Assembly: GCF_009930815.1 (NCBI RefSeq)
Contig: NZ_CP022222.1
Location: 8,784,501-8,848,500, forward strand
From: Bradyrhizobium sp. CCBAU 051011
Lineage (GTDB): Bacteria; Pseudomonadota; Alphaproteobacteria; Rhizobiales; Xanthobacteraceae
Direction: 5' to 3'
DNA: 64,000 nucleotides
How positions within the stretch are numbered: the first letter of the stretch is position 1; each line of letters starts with the position of its first letter. This document shows, piece by piece, positions 24,051 through 32,842 of the stretch. The notes under the pieces were generated by a model. That model had not been told where the DNA came from and made no database searches. It saw nothing but the letters and a program-made list of their open reading frames with translations. Position numbers and translations under genes: made by a program.

Positions 24051-24955
24051 GGCACGTACTCGGCAAGCCCCCGGTCGAGCGGAATTTGGCAGGCAAAGGG
24101 TAGCTCGCGCAGCTTGGCGTCGTCCGCAAGCAAACTAAACGGGTCTCCGGGTCGAACTATACCGGAAAAACGCACTGCGATATCGCCACCCCAGTTCTTC
24201 ACGAGCATGCCAATAATATCGGCGACGGTCGTTCCGAGACCGGAGCCGCCGTTGACTATCTGATAGCTTTCTCGCTGCGGCACCTCGGCGATCTTTGCAA
24301 ACAGCCGCGCCGCATCGCGGACATCTATCCAGTCACGCACTTCGGCTCCGGTTCCGCCCAGAACAAGGGTCTGTTCGCCCCTCTGCAACCGGGAACACAT
24401 GTCCCACAGCAATTGCTTGCGCAAATGGGGGCCGTAGACCGAGAACAATCGCGCAACCGTACTGCGTAATCCGAAAGTGATGGCGTAACTTCTGCACAAC
24501 TGTTCCATCATTAGCTTGTGCTGCCCGTAGGGGGACATCGGAATCGGCTCGGCATCCTCGGAGATAGGTCCGTTGTACCGGGCGCCATAGACCGCCGCGC
24601 TGGACGCAACAATCAGGCGGCAATCCGATGCGGAGCCGCGGAGCCATTCCAACAATCGGGCCGTACTGGAAACGGTACGCGAAAAATCTTCATATGGCTG
24701 GGCGATCGACAATCCGACCGACGATCCGCCGGCCAGATGAAAGATCGTCGATGGCGTTCCCGACCGGCTTGCGAGCGCGTTGAGGTTGGCCGCGTCAATC
24801 TCGCCGTTTAGCCACTCCCTCAAGCCGATGCGTTCCCGGTCAGCATTTTCGATCGCGCCATGGCCAATGCCATGGACGGCATGACCTTGATCCGCCAGCA
24901 CCCGAACGAGGTGCCGACCGATGAAACCATTGGCCCCGGTGACCCACATGGTCAT
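24026..24955 (-). CDS. NAD(P)-dependent nucleotide-sugar reductase/epimerase
   Basis: A 309-residue extended short-chain dehydrogenase with MWVTGANGFIGRHLVRVL, TIFHLAGGSSVG, VASSAAVYGARYNGP and SPYGQHKLMMEQL (Tyr-xxx-Lys). RLFSVYGPHLRKQLLWD and GTGAEVRDWIDVRDAARL resemble GDP-6-deoxy-4-keto-mannose reductase (RMD) and related 4-reductases, which would fit the gmd product made from block A, but a 4-epimerase role is also possible. Its start overlaps the stop of the methyltransferase gene by 4 bp. Confidence 0.8.
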   Translation of the reverse strand: MTMWVTGANGFIGRHLVRVLADQGHAVHGIGHGAIENADRERIGLREWLNGEIDAANLNALASRSGTPSTIFHLAGGSSVGLSIAQPYEDFSRTVSSTARLLEWLRGSASDCRLIVASSAAVYGARYNGPISEDAEPIPMSPYGQHKLMMEQLCRSYAITFGLRSTVARLFSVYGPHLRKQLLWDMCSRLQRGEQTLVLGGTGAEVRDWIDVRDAARLFAKIAEVPQRESYQIVNGGSGLGTTVADIIGMLVKNWGGDIAVRFSGIVRPGDPFSLLADDAKLRELPFACQIPLDRGLAEYVPWFKEQAR

Positions 24956-25809
24956 GGTCGCGCCTTGCGGCAGACAAACGAATAGAGCCGCCCCGGCCGA
25001 TTATCGAAATGCTCGGCCAACCAGAGCAGCGATGTGAAGACGCGTTTGCGACCGAGTGCGACGCGCCACAGGGGCCCTGCCGGAATTTTTTGAGAGAGTT
25101 TTTCCACGACGGCGGTGCGCAGACTATCGGTCGTGTACGGGAACAGATTGATCGGACTTTTTAGCGGACGAAGAACGTCGACAGTATCAAAACCCGCATC
25201 ATTGAGCGCGCTTGTATACTGGTCGAGAAGAAATGCATGCTCGCCGCCATAGAGATGGTGCAGCGGATGCTGATCGAGGAACTGCCCGAGATCAGCTTCC
25301 TTGCTGATCACATGTTCGCGCGCGGCGATGAAAATTCCATTCGGGCGCAGCACACGAAACATTTCGCGGCATGCACTATCCAGATCTCGGGTATGGTGCA
25401 GCACGGCCCGCGCAAACACGATATCGAACGTATCATCGGCAAATGGCAAGCGTTCGGAAAATTCCTCGACAACCTTGATCGGCAGTCTGGCCTCGGCTGC
25501 GAGTGCCCGAATCGCCGAAGCTCCAACGATGGCGCTGGGATCAGGTTCGAGCGCAGTAACCGCAAATCCTTCGCGTGCGAGCGCATAGCTTGCAATGCCG
25601 CGTCCGGCACCCACGTCGAGTGCCGTGCCGGTCCGTCCCTGCAGAAGCTGTGAAACCGCCTGCCATTCGTCGCTGCAGAAATAACGTTCCGCAGCGGCGA
25701 TCAGAGGGTCATCGTAAAAAGCGTCGAGCACAAGCTGCCGCTGGCTCGGCTGGTTGCGAAGCCAGATCACAGCGTTTTCCCAGGACAGTGTTTTTGGATC
25801 CATCTCCAT
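24952..25809 (-). CDS. SAM-dependent methyltransferase
   Basis: From the ATG at 25809 (MEMDPKTLSWENAVIWLRNQ) the product has 285 residues; the open frame goes further up but would overlap the preceding gene. Class I methyltransferase motifs are present: ALDVGAGRGIASYALAREG (motif I), VTALEPDPSA (motif II), LPFADDTFDIVFARAVLHH (motif IV) and EMFRVLRPNGIFIAAREH. The acceptor is unknown, probably a sugar hydroxyl or acid of the glycan given its operon. It follows another methyltransferase gene, after a gap of about 60 bp. Confidence 0.85.
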   Translation of the reverse strand: MEMDPKTLSWENAVIWLRNQPSQRQLVLDAFYDDPLIAAAERYFCSDEWQAVSQLLQGRTGTALDVGAGRGIASYALAREGFAVTALEPDPSAIVGASAIRALAAEARLPIKVVEEFSERLPFADDTFDIVFARAVLHHTRDLDSACREMFRVLRPNGIFIAAREHVISKEADLGQFLDQHPLHHLYGGEHAFLLDQYTSALNDAGFDTVDVLRPLKSPINLFPYTTDSLRTAVVEKLSQKIPAGPLWRVALGRKRVFTSLLWLAEHFDNRPGRLYSFVCRKARP

Positions 25810-25871
25810 CCCAACGCCTTGACCGCAATTTTGGTGGCTCGCGCAAGAAAGTTTAAACGGGGAACTATTCG

Positions 25872-26726
25872 CTAAGCAACGAGACGCAAACAAGCAATGG
25901 CTCTCGACGACGCCGCGCGATCATTGCCCCTACCTTGTCCACTGTGTACGTCAAAAACAACGGCGTCCTTGACACCCTCTGCGTCTGAACGTTGCCAACC
26001 GTCCTGCGAATAGCGAAAATATTCGATTTCATAGGAGGTCGGCCCGAATGCGTCTACCAGTTGCTTCACCATTGAGTCATCGAATACCTGATACCAACCT
26101 AGGTTTTGACGCGAGCCAAACGGAAAGGAGACGTAACACGTTCCCCCAGGCTTTAGTATCCGCCGGAATTCTCGGGCGGCAGCGAGAAAACCTGTTTCGT
26201 CGCGCTCGGCGCATTGCTGATCTGATGTATAGAGCAGCGTATTATCGAGCCCGATATGTTCGATCGTTGAAATGCAAATTACGATATCAAACGTTTGGTT
26301 GTTGAAAAACGTTTCCCTCAAATCTCCATACACATAAGAAACACCATCGTACCATTGGCAGTATTTCTCCGGCGCCAAGGTCATAATGGTGAGATCGCAG
26401 CCTTTCAATGGCGCCCTGTTAAGAATAAAATCGTGATTCAGGATCGATCCGGCGTCGAGCACCCGAGGCCTTCCTTTTCCTATCTCGGACAGATGACCAA
26501 AAAGCCACGGGTATTCGACAACCCGTTCATCAATTGCAACCCCGAACCCTGCCGCCAGGTTCGTTCCCCTTGTAACGGCGCGCTGATCTATCGCCGCCTC
26601 AATAGCCCGTCTTTTGCTTGTGTGATAACCGGCACTCCAGGGAAGCCGGCCGCGCAGCCAATACAATGGCAACGCCGCCGCGTCGATAGCGGATTTGATC
26701 TTGAACGCGATCGCGCCGGTATGCAT
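25872..26726 (-). CDS. SAM-dependent methyltransferase (DUF268-like group)
   Basis: A 284-residue protein with a hydrophobic N-terminal stretch and a methyltransferase core: RPRVLDAGSILNHDFIL in place of the usual Gly-rich motif I, then TFDIVICISTIEHIGLDNTL (motif IV) and EFRRILKPGGTCYVSFPFGS. The N-terminal hydrophobic helix (AIDAAALPLYWLRG) could bind the membrane. This profile is seen in methyltransferases of surface polysaccharide clusters. It may modify a lipid-linked intermediate; that is inference from context. Confidence 0.8.
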   Translation of the reverse strand: MHTGAIAFKIKSAIDAAALPLYWLRGRLPWSAGYHTSKRRAIEAAIDQRAVTRGTNLAAGFGVAIDERVVEYPWLFGHLSEIGKGRPRVLDAGSILNHDFILNRAPLKGCDLTIMTLAPEKYCQWYDGVSYVYGDLRETFFNNQTFDIVICISTIEHIGLDNTLLYTSDQQCAERDETGFLAAAREFRRILKPGGTCYVSFPFGSRQNLGWYQVFDDSMVKQLVDAFGPTSYEIEYFRYSQDGWQRSDAEGVKDAVVFDVHSGQGRGNDRAASSRAIACLRLVA

Positions 26727-26736
26727 GCCGTTCTTT

Positions 26737-27825
26737 CTAGATCAGAGAAACAATTTCAACGAAACGCTGCCACTGCAAAGTCTTGTTATAGAGATCACCC
26801 ACCATTTTCCTTCCTCGCGCGGCAACAAGATTTGCATCTTCTTTGTTTGATAAGATGTGACGAGCCAGATTGACTGCTTCATCCGGACTTTTGTAGGTGA
26901 ACATCGTCTCGCCATCCTTCATCCCTTCAGGATAAATCCCATGGTCAGAGAGCAGCAAAGAACCACAGCCCATAGCTTCGAAGCATCGCATATTGCCCTT
27001 GTCATCGCCCGCCATGTCTATCGCGCCATTGAGCACAATCTGCGCGCTGCCGATTAATTGATACAAATCTCGACCAAACACCGGAGCCCTGGCAATTTCT
27101 TTAATGGCTTTCGGACGGCGCAGGTCTCGAAGCTGCGGAAAAAGCAGCCCAGGAATGCTTTCCGCAAGTCGTGTCATCCGGGAGGCATCCAAACAGTACA
27201 CCACGTTCCAGTCCGGGCTTAGACCTGCGATAGACTGCAGAACCTTGACGCGGGTTGAGTGGTGCCGCGAGTAGCCGCCAACGAACAGAATATCTATCGT
27301 TTTTTCAGCATCTCCGTATCCCTCCATCTCAGGGTCCACGGCCGGATAGAAATATCCAACTTTACAGCCTTTGCGCCGCCAGTCCTCCAGAATTGAAGGA
27401 AAGTTACAGACAACCATACCGTAAGCTGAGAGGTCTGCGCCGCCTGACGGAGCTGCACGCCAACAGATTGTTTTCTTTACACAGCCCGGAAGCCGTCGGA
27501 CGAATGAACTGTCATATCGCGTTGGATCGGTGTTGTAGAAAATTTCTGTGCGATGGTCTTCGATCTGCGCAAGCAAGATATCGGCAAGACTCTTCCGGCG
27601 CAAGTTGTGCTCTCGCGCCCACGCCAGCTGTAATATTCTGTCATCACCGTTCGTGAAGAATGTTTCACTGTCGCCATCCAATACGGGTTTTAGACAGTGC
27701 AGAGCCCCAAATCGATCATTTATGAGCTGTCGTCTCCGTCCCCCAAAGCTGCCGTCGTTTGCCGACAACTCGTTCAGCCGATGGAGGTATGAACTGTGAA
27801 TCCCGCTGTTTTGGAATAAACGCAT
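26737..27825 (-). CDS. Glycosyltransferase, CgeB-like
   Basis: A 362-residue GT-B protein. The C-terminal part shows DILFVGGYSRHHSTRVKVLQ, the acceptor/donor switch region, and GNMRCFEAMGCGSLLLSDHG, the hallmark of CgeB-type and related GT1/GT4 enzymes, then GETMFTYKSPDEAVNLARHI. The N-terminal domain (FYNTDPTRYDSSFVRRLPGC) is the acceptor half. It is four bases from the stop of the amidotransferase gene upstream, so the operon is tight here. Donor and acceptor unknown. Confidence 0.82.
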   Translation of the reverse strand: MRLFQNSGIHSSYLHRLNELSANDGSFGGRRRQLINDRFGALHCLKPVLDGDSETFFTNGDDRILQLAWAREHNLRRKSLADILLAQIEDHRTEIFYNTDPTRYDSSFVRRLPGCVKKTICWRAAPSGGADLSAYGMVVCNFPSILEDWRRKGCKVGYFYPAVDPEMEGYGDAEKTIDILFVGGYSRHHSTRVKVLQSIAGLSPDWNVVYCLDASRMTRLAESIPGLLFPQLRDLRRPKAIKEIARAPVFGRDLYQLIGSAQIVLNGAIDMAGDDKGNMRCFEAMGCGSLLLSDHGIYPEGMKDGETMFTYKSPDEAVNLARHILSNKEDANLVAARGRKMVGDLYNKTLQWQRFVEIVSLI

Positions 27826-27828
27826 AGC

Positions 27829-29667
27829 TTACGCGTACCTTGCCAGCATCCATTTCATATTTAAATACGGCCAAATCCGCCCGACCAATTCCCAGTCCCA
27901 TGTCTTCGAGAACGTCAGGCGGCTGACCGTCTGGCGCAGGCGGGGCTCATCCACCAATTCGGAAAACACTGGAACCTGTTGGTCGAGCAAATCGGCCGTC
28001 CAGCCAGAAAGAGGGCCGTTCAGCCACTCCGGCATCGGCGAGTTGAAGCCCACCTTCCGGCGTCCCATACGGATGGACTCCGGCATCTGATTTTCCATTG
28101 CCCGCCGCGCAATGACCTTGGTGTAGCCATCGGACGTTTTGCTCGTCTCCGGCAAGGCCATCGTGTAGGCAACTAAGCGCCAGTCCATGAACGGCATCCG
28201 GACTTCGATGCCGTGGGCCATCGAGAGGCGATCGAAGTTTCGCAGGATTGTCGGCAATACAGTGCCGTGAAACATTCGATAAAGGCGCCGGTTCAACGAA
28301 CCCCAATCGCGCGGCAGCATGTCGTCATCGCCCACAAGACTGAACTGGCCGGGAACCTGGCGCAGACCGCCGCGCAAAAAATAATGCCCTTGGCGTTTGA
28401 TCATCAGCGCCCGCAACAGATCCACACCGCGCCTGGCCAGCGCTGAATTCGAGGAAATTCCCGCGAGGGCATTTCTCATCCGAAAAGCTCCGGATTGGCC
28501 ATCCTGGAGATAGGCCCCCATCAACTCATCCGCCCCGTGGCCATCGAGCGACACCGGCACGTTCTTGCGGCTGAGCTCTCGATAGATCAACCAGACTGCG
28601 CTTGGAAGCCCGATATAGACGTCATCATTGTCGTCGAGGATCTGGTCGAGCTCGGTCAGCGCGTCGGCCCGGCCGATTTCGAGGAATGTCGGATTGACCT
28701 CCGCCCATGCGGCCGCCTCCTCGGCCATGGGCCGCTCGTCGTTCAATGCGCCCGGAAATGTCGCAACAAAAGCATGGCGCCACGAGGTACTGTCGCGCGG
28801 TCCCATCCCGGCTTTTTCGTGCGCAGCCATGGAGCAGATCACGGCTGACGAGTCGAATCCTCCCGACAAACAAGTCCCGATTGGCACGTCGCTGCGCATT
28901 CTCAGCGCGACGGCATCCTGGAACAATTCGCGAAACCGTTCGACGCGCTCAGGTTCGGTCTTCGGCAGCTCCGGCAAATGATCGACCGTGCGCCACCAGC
29001 GCCGGATCTCCAGCCGCCCCGGACGCAGCCACAGGCAATGGCCGCTCTGCAACCGACGCACCTCCTGGCAGAGGGTCCGCTCGCTACCTTCTACACTAAA
29101 GGCATCCAGCAAAAGTCGCCGAGCGACGTCGACATCCAACGACGTCCTGATCAGACCGCTTCGCACGAGCGCGCGCTGCTCCGATGCGAAGACAAAGCGC
29201 TCCGGCGACATCGCATAGAGAAGCGGCTTGATGCCGAAGCGGTCGCGCGCGAGGAACAGTTCCTTTGACTGGGTGTCATAGATGGTCAGGGCCCACATGC
29301 CGTTGAAGCGCGACAACATCCCTTCCTGCCACGCTCGCCACGCCGCAAGAATGACCTCAGTATCCGACTGGGTGCGGAAGATCGCGCCCTGCGCCTCGAG
29401 TTCGCGCCGAAGCTCAAGGAAATTGTAGATTTCGCCATTGAAGACGATCACATGGCGACCATCGTCAGACAACATGGGTTGGTAGCCGCCCGCTCCTGGA
29501 TCGATAATCGCCAGCCGCCGGTGACCAAAGGCGACATCTCGATCGACGCTGAACCAGGTGCCCTCGCCGTTCGGGCCGCGATGAGCCAACAGATTCGTCA
29601 GGCGCGAAATCTCCGCCGGCTCAACAGGGTTGCCGCGGAAATCGATGATGCCTGCAATCCCGCACAT
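27829..29667 (-). CDS. Asparagine-synthase-like amidotransferase (WbpS/AsnB family)
   Basis: The start at 29667 gives MCGIAGIIDFRG, with the catalytic Cys2 of the class II glutaminase domain exposed after Met removal; the open frame extends upstream by 51 codons but only this start makes biological sense. Product: 612 residues. The glutaminase half has LAHRGPNGEGTWF and FNGEIYNFLELRREL; the synthetase half has SDVPIGTCLSGGFDSSAVIC (ATP-pyrophosphate loop) and SLDGHGADELMGAY. In O-antigen clusters such enzymes amidate uronic acids rather than aspartate. Here it lies with genes for a diamino uronic acid, so a uronamide product is likely. Confidence 0.88.
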   Translation of the reverse strand: MCGIAGIIDFRGNPVEPAEISRLTNLLAHRGPNGEGTWFSVDRDVAFGHRRLAIIDPGAGGYQPMLSDDGRHVIVFNGEIYNFLELRRELEAQGAIFRTQSDTEVILAAWRAWQEGMLSRFNGMWALTIYDTQSKELFLARDRFGIKPLLYAMSPERFVFASEQRALVRSGLIRTSLDVDVARRLLLDAFSVEGSERTLCQEVRRLQSGHCLWLRPGRLEIRRWWRTVDHLPELPKTEPERVERFRELFQDAVALRMRSDVPIGTCLSGGFDSSAVICSMAAHEKAGMGPRDSTSWRHAFVATFPGALNDERPMAEEAAAWAEVNPTFLEIGRADALTELDQILDDNDDVYIGLPSAVWLIYRELSRKNVPVSLDGHGADELMGAYLQDGQSGAFRMRNALAGISSNSALARRGVDLLRALMIKRQGHYFLRGGLRQVPGQFSLVGDDDMLPRDWGSLNRRLYRMFHGTVLPTILRNFDRLSMAHGIEVRMPFMDWRLVAYTMALPETSKTSDGYTKVIARRAMENQMPESIRMGRRKVGFNSPMPEWLNGPLSGWTADLLDQQVPVFSELVDEPRLRQTVSRLTFSKTWDWELVGRIWPYLNMKWMLARYA

Positions 29668-29669
29668 GG

Positions 29670-31223
29670 TTACGCCGCCTTTACAGGTAAAAAGCGACTT
29701 GCAATGACGCGCAGATCCCGCCAGCAAGCCGCGCCGTGCGGACCGGCTCGCGAGGCGGCGACAACGACAACAAAGATAATACCGGCCGCCAGGCAATATA
29801 GCCCCCCAACATACCACCAATGTGGGGCCTGGTTGGACAACGTGTCGTTAACGGAATGTCGCAGCACGAGTGCCGTGACGATGCCCGTTCCCAATGGCAG
29901 CAATACAAAGTGAGCCATCCGCGACCACATGCCAACGAGGCTGAAACTTTGCCGCAGCAAGATGATGATCGTGACGATCTGGGCCATCATGCCGATGCAG
30001 GCACTCCAGCCCGCCGCCTGCCATCCGAAATAGGGCAAAGCCACCGCGCTGGTGGCCAGCGTAAATACGGCTGTAACAAAAGAGATCAACGCGTTGGAAC
30101 GGGATCGGCCGCTGGCCAGCAGATAGAATGCAAACACGTTCGCGCTGCATCCCAGCATTCCTGCGATCGAGAGCACCACCAGCACCCGCTGGGCTTCGGC
30201 GGCCACTTCCGCGCCGGTCCAGAGATGAAGCAGCGGGCCGGCGACGGGAATTAGCGCACCCAGCGCGCTCGCGGCGAGCACGTTGAGGACCCACGAAGAC
30301 CGAAACAGCAGATCGGCCTTCCGATCGCTGGATTCTCTTTGCAGTGTGCTAAAGAACGGGAACAGGATTTCGCCCACTTTCAAGATGCCAATATACATAG
30401 CTTCTTCGAGCCTCTGGGCAATGGTGTAAAAGCCGACAAATTGGGGCTGAAGCAACGCACCGAGCAGGTACCGATCCGCTTGCCCCGCAATGATGCCGCC
30501 AGCCTGGGCAGCTAATTGCCAAACTCCCAAATTGACGAGATCGCCGAGCGGGCCGCGATGAAGCGCGGGACGCGCCAGCCATCCACCGATAACCCTGCGC
30601 GAAAGCGCAAGCGCTGCAAGCAGGCTCGTCGCAAAACCCAACGCCTGACAGCCAAGATACGTTGAGGCCTGCGGCCAGCGCGGGATCAATACCACCATCG
30701 ATGCCGTCGCGATAATTGCGCTGATAATGTTGATCGAAGCGATCCGTGGATAATCCTGGCGCGCGGTAAACAGGGCCAGAAACACCGCTGCAACGCACTG
30801 GCATAACCATCCGCCGGCGCCGAAAACAAAGGCCAGTCCGAGATCGTCGGCGGCTTTGCCGCTCAGGTTGAACGCAAGGCGGGCGAGCGGCGGGCCCGCC
30901 AAACACAGGATCATCACGATCAATCCGCCCATCGCGGCTGCCAGGAGCAATGCCGTGGCGAAGAAACGGCGCGCATCGTCGCGCTCATCCGGCGCCAACC
31001 GCTGGGCAAGTTCTCGCGCCGTCGATAGCGCGAGGGAGTTGCTGAATGCCAGTGCGGGCGCGACGCAGGCTGTCACAAGACCTGCGACGCCAAATGCAGC
31101 GAGGCCCAGACGGAAAACGACGAACGGCAGGATCAACAGATTCAATCCCACGCCGATCAAAAAGGCCGCCGCATTCCACGCGGAATTTCCCAACAGACGA
31201 AAACTGCTGTCTGGCTCTGCCAT
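29670..31223 (-). CDS. wzx: Oligosaccharide flippase (Wzx-type)
   Basis: A 517-residue integral membrane protein with about 12-14 predicted hydrophobic segments and the profile of the polysaccharide transporter (PST/MOP) superfamily, including a charged N-terminal helix (GNSAWNAAAFLIGVGLNLLI) and a mid-protein loop around GQADRYLLGALLQPQFVGFY that is typical for Wzx/MATE-like exporters. It would move the undecaprenyl-linked repeat unit to the periplasm for the polymerase encoded upstream in the same region. Its stop is 2 bp from the amidotransferase start. The product is complete. Confidence 0.88.
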   Translation of the reverse strand: MAEPDSSFRLLGNSAWNAAAFLIGVGLNLLILPFVVFRLGLAAFGVAGLVTACVAPALAFSNSLALSTARELAQRLAPDERDDARRFFATALLLAAAMGGLIVMILCLAGPPLARLAFNLSGKAADDLGLAFVFGAGGWLCQCVAAVFLALFTARQDYPRIASINIISAIIATASMVVLIPRWPQASTYLGCQALGFATSLLAALALSRRVIGGWLARPALHRGPLGDLVNLGVWQLAAQAGGIIAGQADRYLLGALLQPQFVGFYTIAQRLEEAMYIGILKVGEILFPFFSTLQRESSDRKADLLFRSSWVLNVLAASALGALIPVAGPLLHLWTGAEVAAEAQRVLVVLSIAGMLGCSANVFAFYLLASGRSRSNALISFVTAVFTLATSAVALPYFGWQAAGWSACIGMMAQIVTIIILLRQSFSLVGMWSRMAHFVLLPLGTGIVTALVLRHSVNDTLSNQAPHWWYVGGLYCLAAGIIFVVVVAASRAGPHGAACWRDLRVIASRFLPVKAA

Positions 31224-31265
31224 ATCAGCGATCAGGCCTTTATCTGCTTCGGATGCGTCTGCATC

Positions 31266-32366
31266 TTAGAACGTTCGAATCAGATCGATGACTTCGATCT
31301 GTTGATCACTCGTGATTTCGCCAAACATCGGCAGCGACAAGATCCGGCTTTGATCGCGATACGCATTAGGAAACTGCTCGGGACGATGACGGAACCGGAT
31401 GTACGCTGCGAGAAACGGCAGCGCAGTCGGATAGTTGATCGCTGTCTGTACACCGTTGGCGTTCAAATGCACCGCTAACGCGTCGCGGCGCGGATGCTGA
31501 ATCGTATAGAGATGATAGACGTGGGTGCGGCCCGCCGCGATTGATGGTACTACGACATCTTCAATCTGGTTGAGGCCGGCGTCGTAAATCTTGGCGGCAT
31601 CCTGGCGCGCCTTGGTCCATTCAGTCAGGTGAGGCAATTTGGCCGATAGGATCGCCGCCTGCATGCCGTCGAGCCGGCTGTTGATGCCTTCGATGTGGTG
31701 CTGATGCTTGATGAGGCCGCCGTGGCGCGCGAGCATGGTCATATGCTCCGCCAGCGCGCCGTCGTTGGTGACAACGGCGCCCGCGTCGCCCATCGCGCCC
31801 AAATTCTTGCCGGGATAGAACGAATAGGTTGCGGCCGTGCCAAATGTGCCGATCTGCTGGCCCTTGTAGCGCGCTAGGTGCGCCTGCGCGCAATCTTCGA
31901 TCACCCAGAGCTTGTGCTTGCGCGCGATCGCCATAATCGCGTCCATATCCGCCGGCTGCCCGTACAGATGCACCGGGATAATGCCGACCGTGCGCGGCGT
32001 GATCGCGGCCTCAACCGCAGCGGGGTCGATAGTGAATGTCGTTCCATCGGTATCCGCGAACACCACAGTGCCGCCGGCATGCGTGATCATCGCCGACGTG
32101 CTGATCCACGAATGAGCCGTCGTGATGACTTCATCGCCGGGCTTGACCTTCAGCGCGGCCATGGCGAGATACAGCGCGTCGGTGCCATTGGCGCATGACA
32201 CGCAGTGCTTGATATCCACCGCGCTTGCGAATTCCCGCTCGAATGCATCGACATAGGGTCCGCGAATGAACGCATTGTCGCGAATGACCGCGGCGATCGC
32301 GCCGTCGATCTGGGCTTTGATGTTTTGATACTGAAGCTGCAGATCCGCAAAGGGTACGGGCATCAT
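31266..32366 (-). CDS. DegT/DnrJ/EryC1-type sugar aminotransferase (WbpE-like)
   Basis: A 366-residue PLP enzyme. It has CVSCANGTDALYLAMAALKV, the Asp of VIEDCAQAHLARYKG and SFYPGKNLGAMGDAGA with the PLP lysine. The combination with the Gfo/Idh/MocA oxidoreductase and the hexapeptide acetyltransferase just upstream is the WbpB-WbpE-WbpD set, which makes UDP-2,3-diacetamido-2,3-dideoxy-glucuronic acid. WbpE transfers the amino group from glutamate to C3 of the 3-keto uronic acid. Its ATG overlaps the upstream stop by 4 bp. Confidence 0.9.
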   Translation of the reverse strand: MMPVPFADLQLQYQNIKAQIDGAIAAVIRDNAFIRGPYVDAFEREFASAVDIKHCVSCANGTDALYLAMAALKVKPGDEVITTAHSWISTSAMITHAGGTVVFADTDGTTFTIDPAAVEAAITPRTVGIIPVHLYGQPADMDAIMAIARKHKLWVIEDCAQAHLARYKGQQIGTFGTAATYSFYPGKNLGAMGDAGAVVTNDGALAEHMTMLARHGGLIKHQHHIEGINSRLDGMQAAILSAKLPHLTEWTKARQDAAKIYDAGLNQIEDVVVPSIAAGRTHVYHLYTIQHPRRDALAVHLNANGVQTAINYPTALPFLAAYIRFRHRPEQFPNAYRDQSRILSLPMFGEITSDQQIEVIDLIRTF

Positions 32367-32842
32367 TTGTGATCCTTATTCCGCTGACAAAGCCGGCGCG
32401 CCGGATTGCCGGCATACGTACCGGCCGTCGTGATGTCCCTGGTCACCACCGAACCCGCCCCGATCACGACATCGTCGACGATCCGAACCGGCATGATCGT
32501 GGCGTTCGACCCGATCGAAACCCGATTGCCGACCACGGTTTCGCGCCACAGTTCCTTGCGCCCGCCCGCCGGGCCGCCGGTCGAAAACGTGTCATTGATG
32601 AACATCACGCCGTGACCGACAAAGCAGTCATCGCCGATCGTCACCAGCTCGCAGATGAAGGCATGCGACTGCACGCGCGTGCGGGCGCCAATGCGCGCGC
32701 CCTTCTGAATCTCCGTAAAAGGCCCGACAAAACAATCGTCCTCGATTTTGCAGCCATACAGATTGCAGGGCTCGATGACGCTAACCCGCGCGCCAAATTC
32801 AACGTCGCGCACGCCAACATGGCGCAGGTCCGGTTGGTTCAC
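32363..32842 (-). CDS. Hexapeptide-repeat N-acetyltransferase (WbpD-like)
   Basis: A 159-residue left-handed beta-helix protein: repeated hexapeptides such as IEDDCFVGPFTEIQKGARIG, VTIGDDCFVGHGVMFINDT, and the C-terminal VIGAGSVVTRDI with AGNPARRL. This is the size and motif set of WbpD/WlbB enzymes that acetylate the C3 amino group of UDP-GlcNAc(3NH2)A using acetyl-CoA. The start is a GTG in a GTGA overlap with the oxidoreductase gene, so translation is coupled along the whole WbpB-D-E set. Confidence 0.9.
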   Translation of the reverse strand: MNQPDLRHVGVRDVEFGARVSVIEPCNLYGCKIEDDCFVGPFTEIQKGARIGARTRVQSHAFICELVTIGDDCFVGHGVMFINDTFSTGGPAGGRKELWRETVVGNRVSIGSNATIMPVRIVDDVVIGAGSVVTRDITTAGTYAGNPARRLCQRNKDHK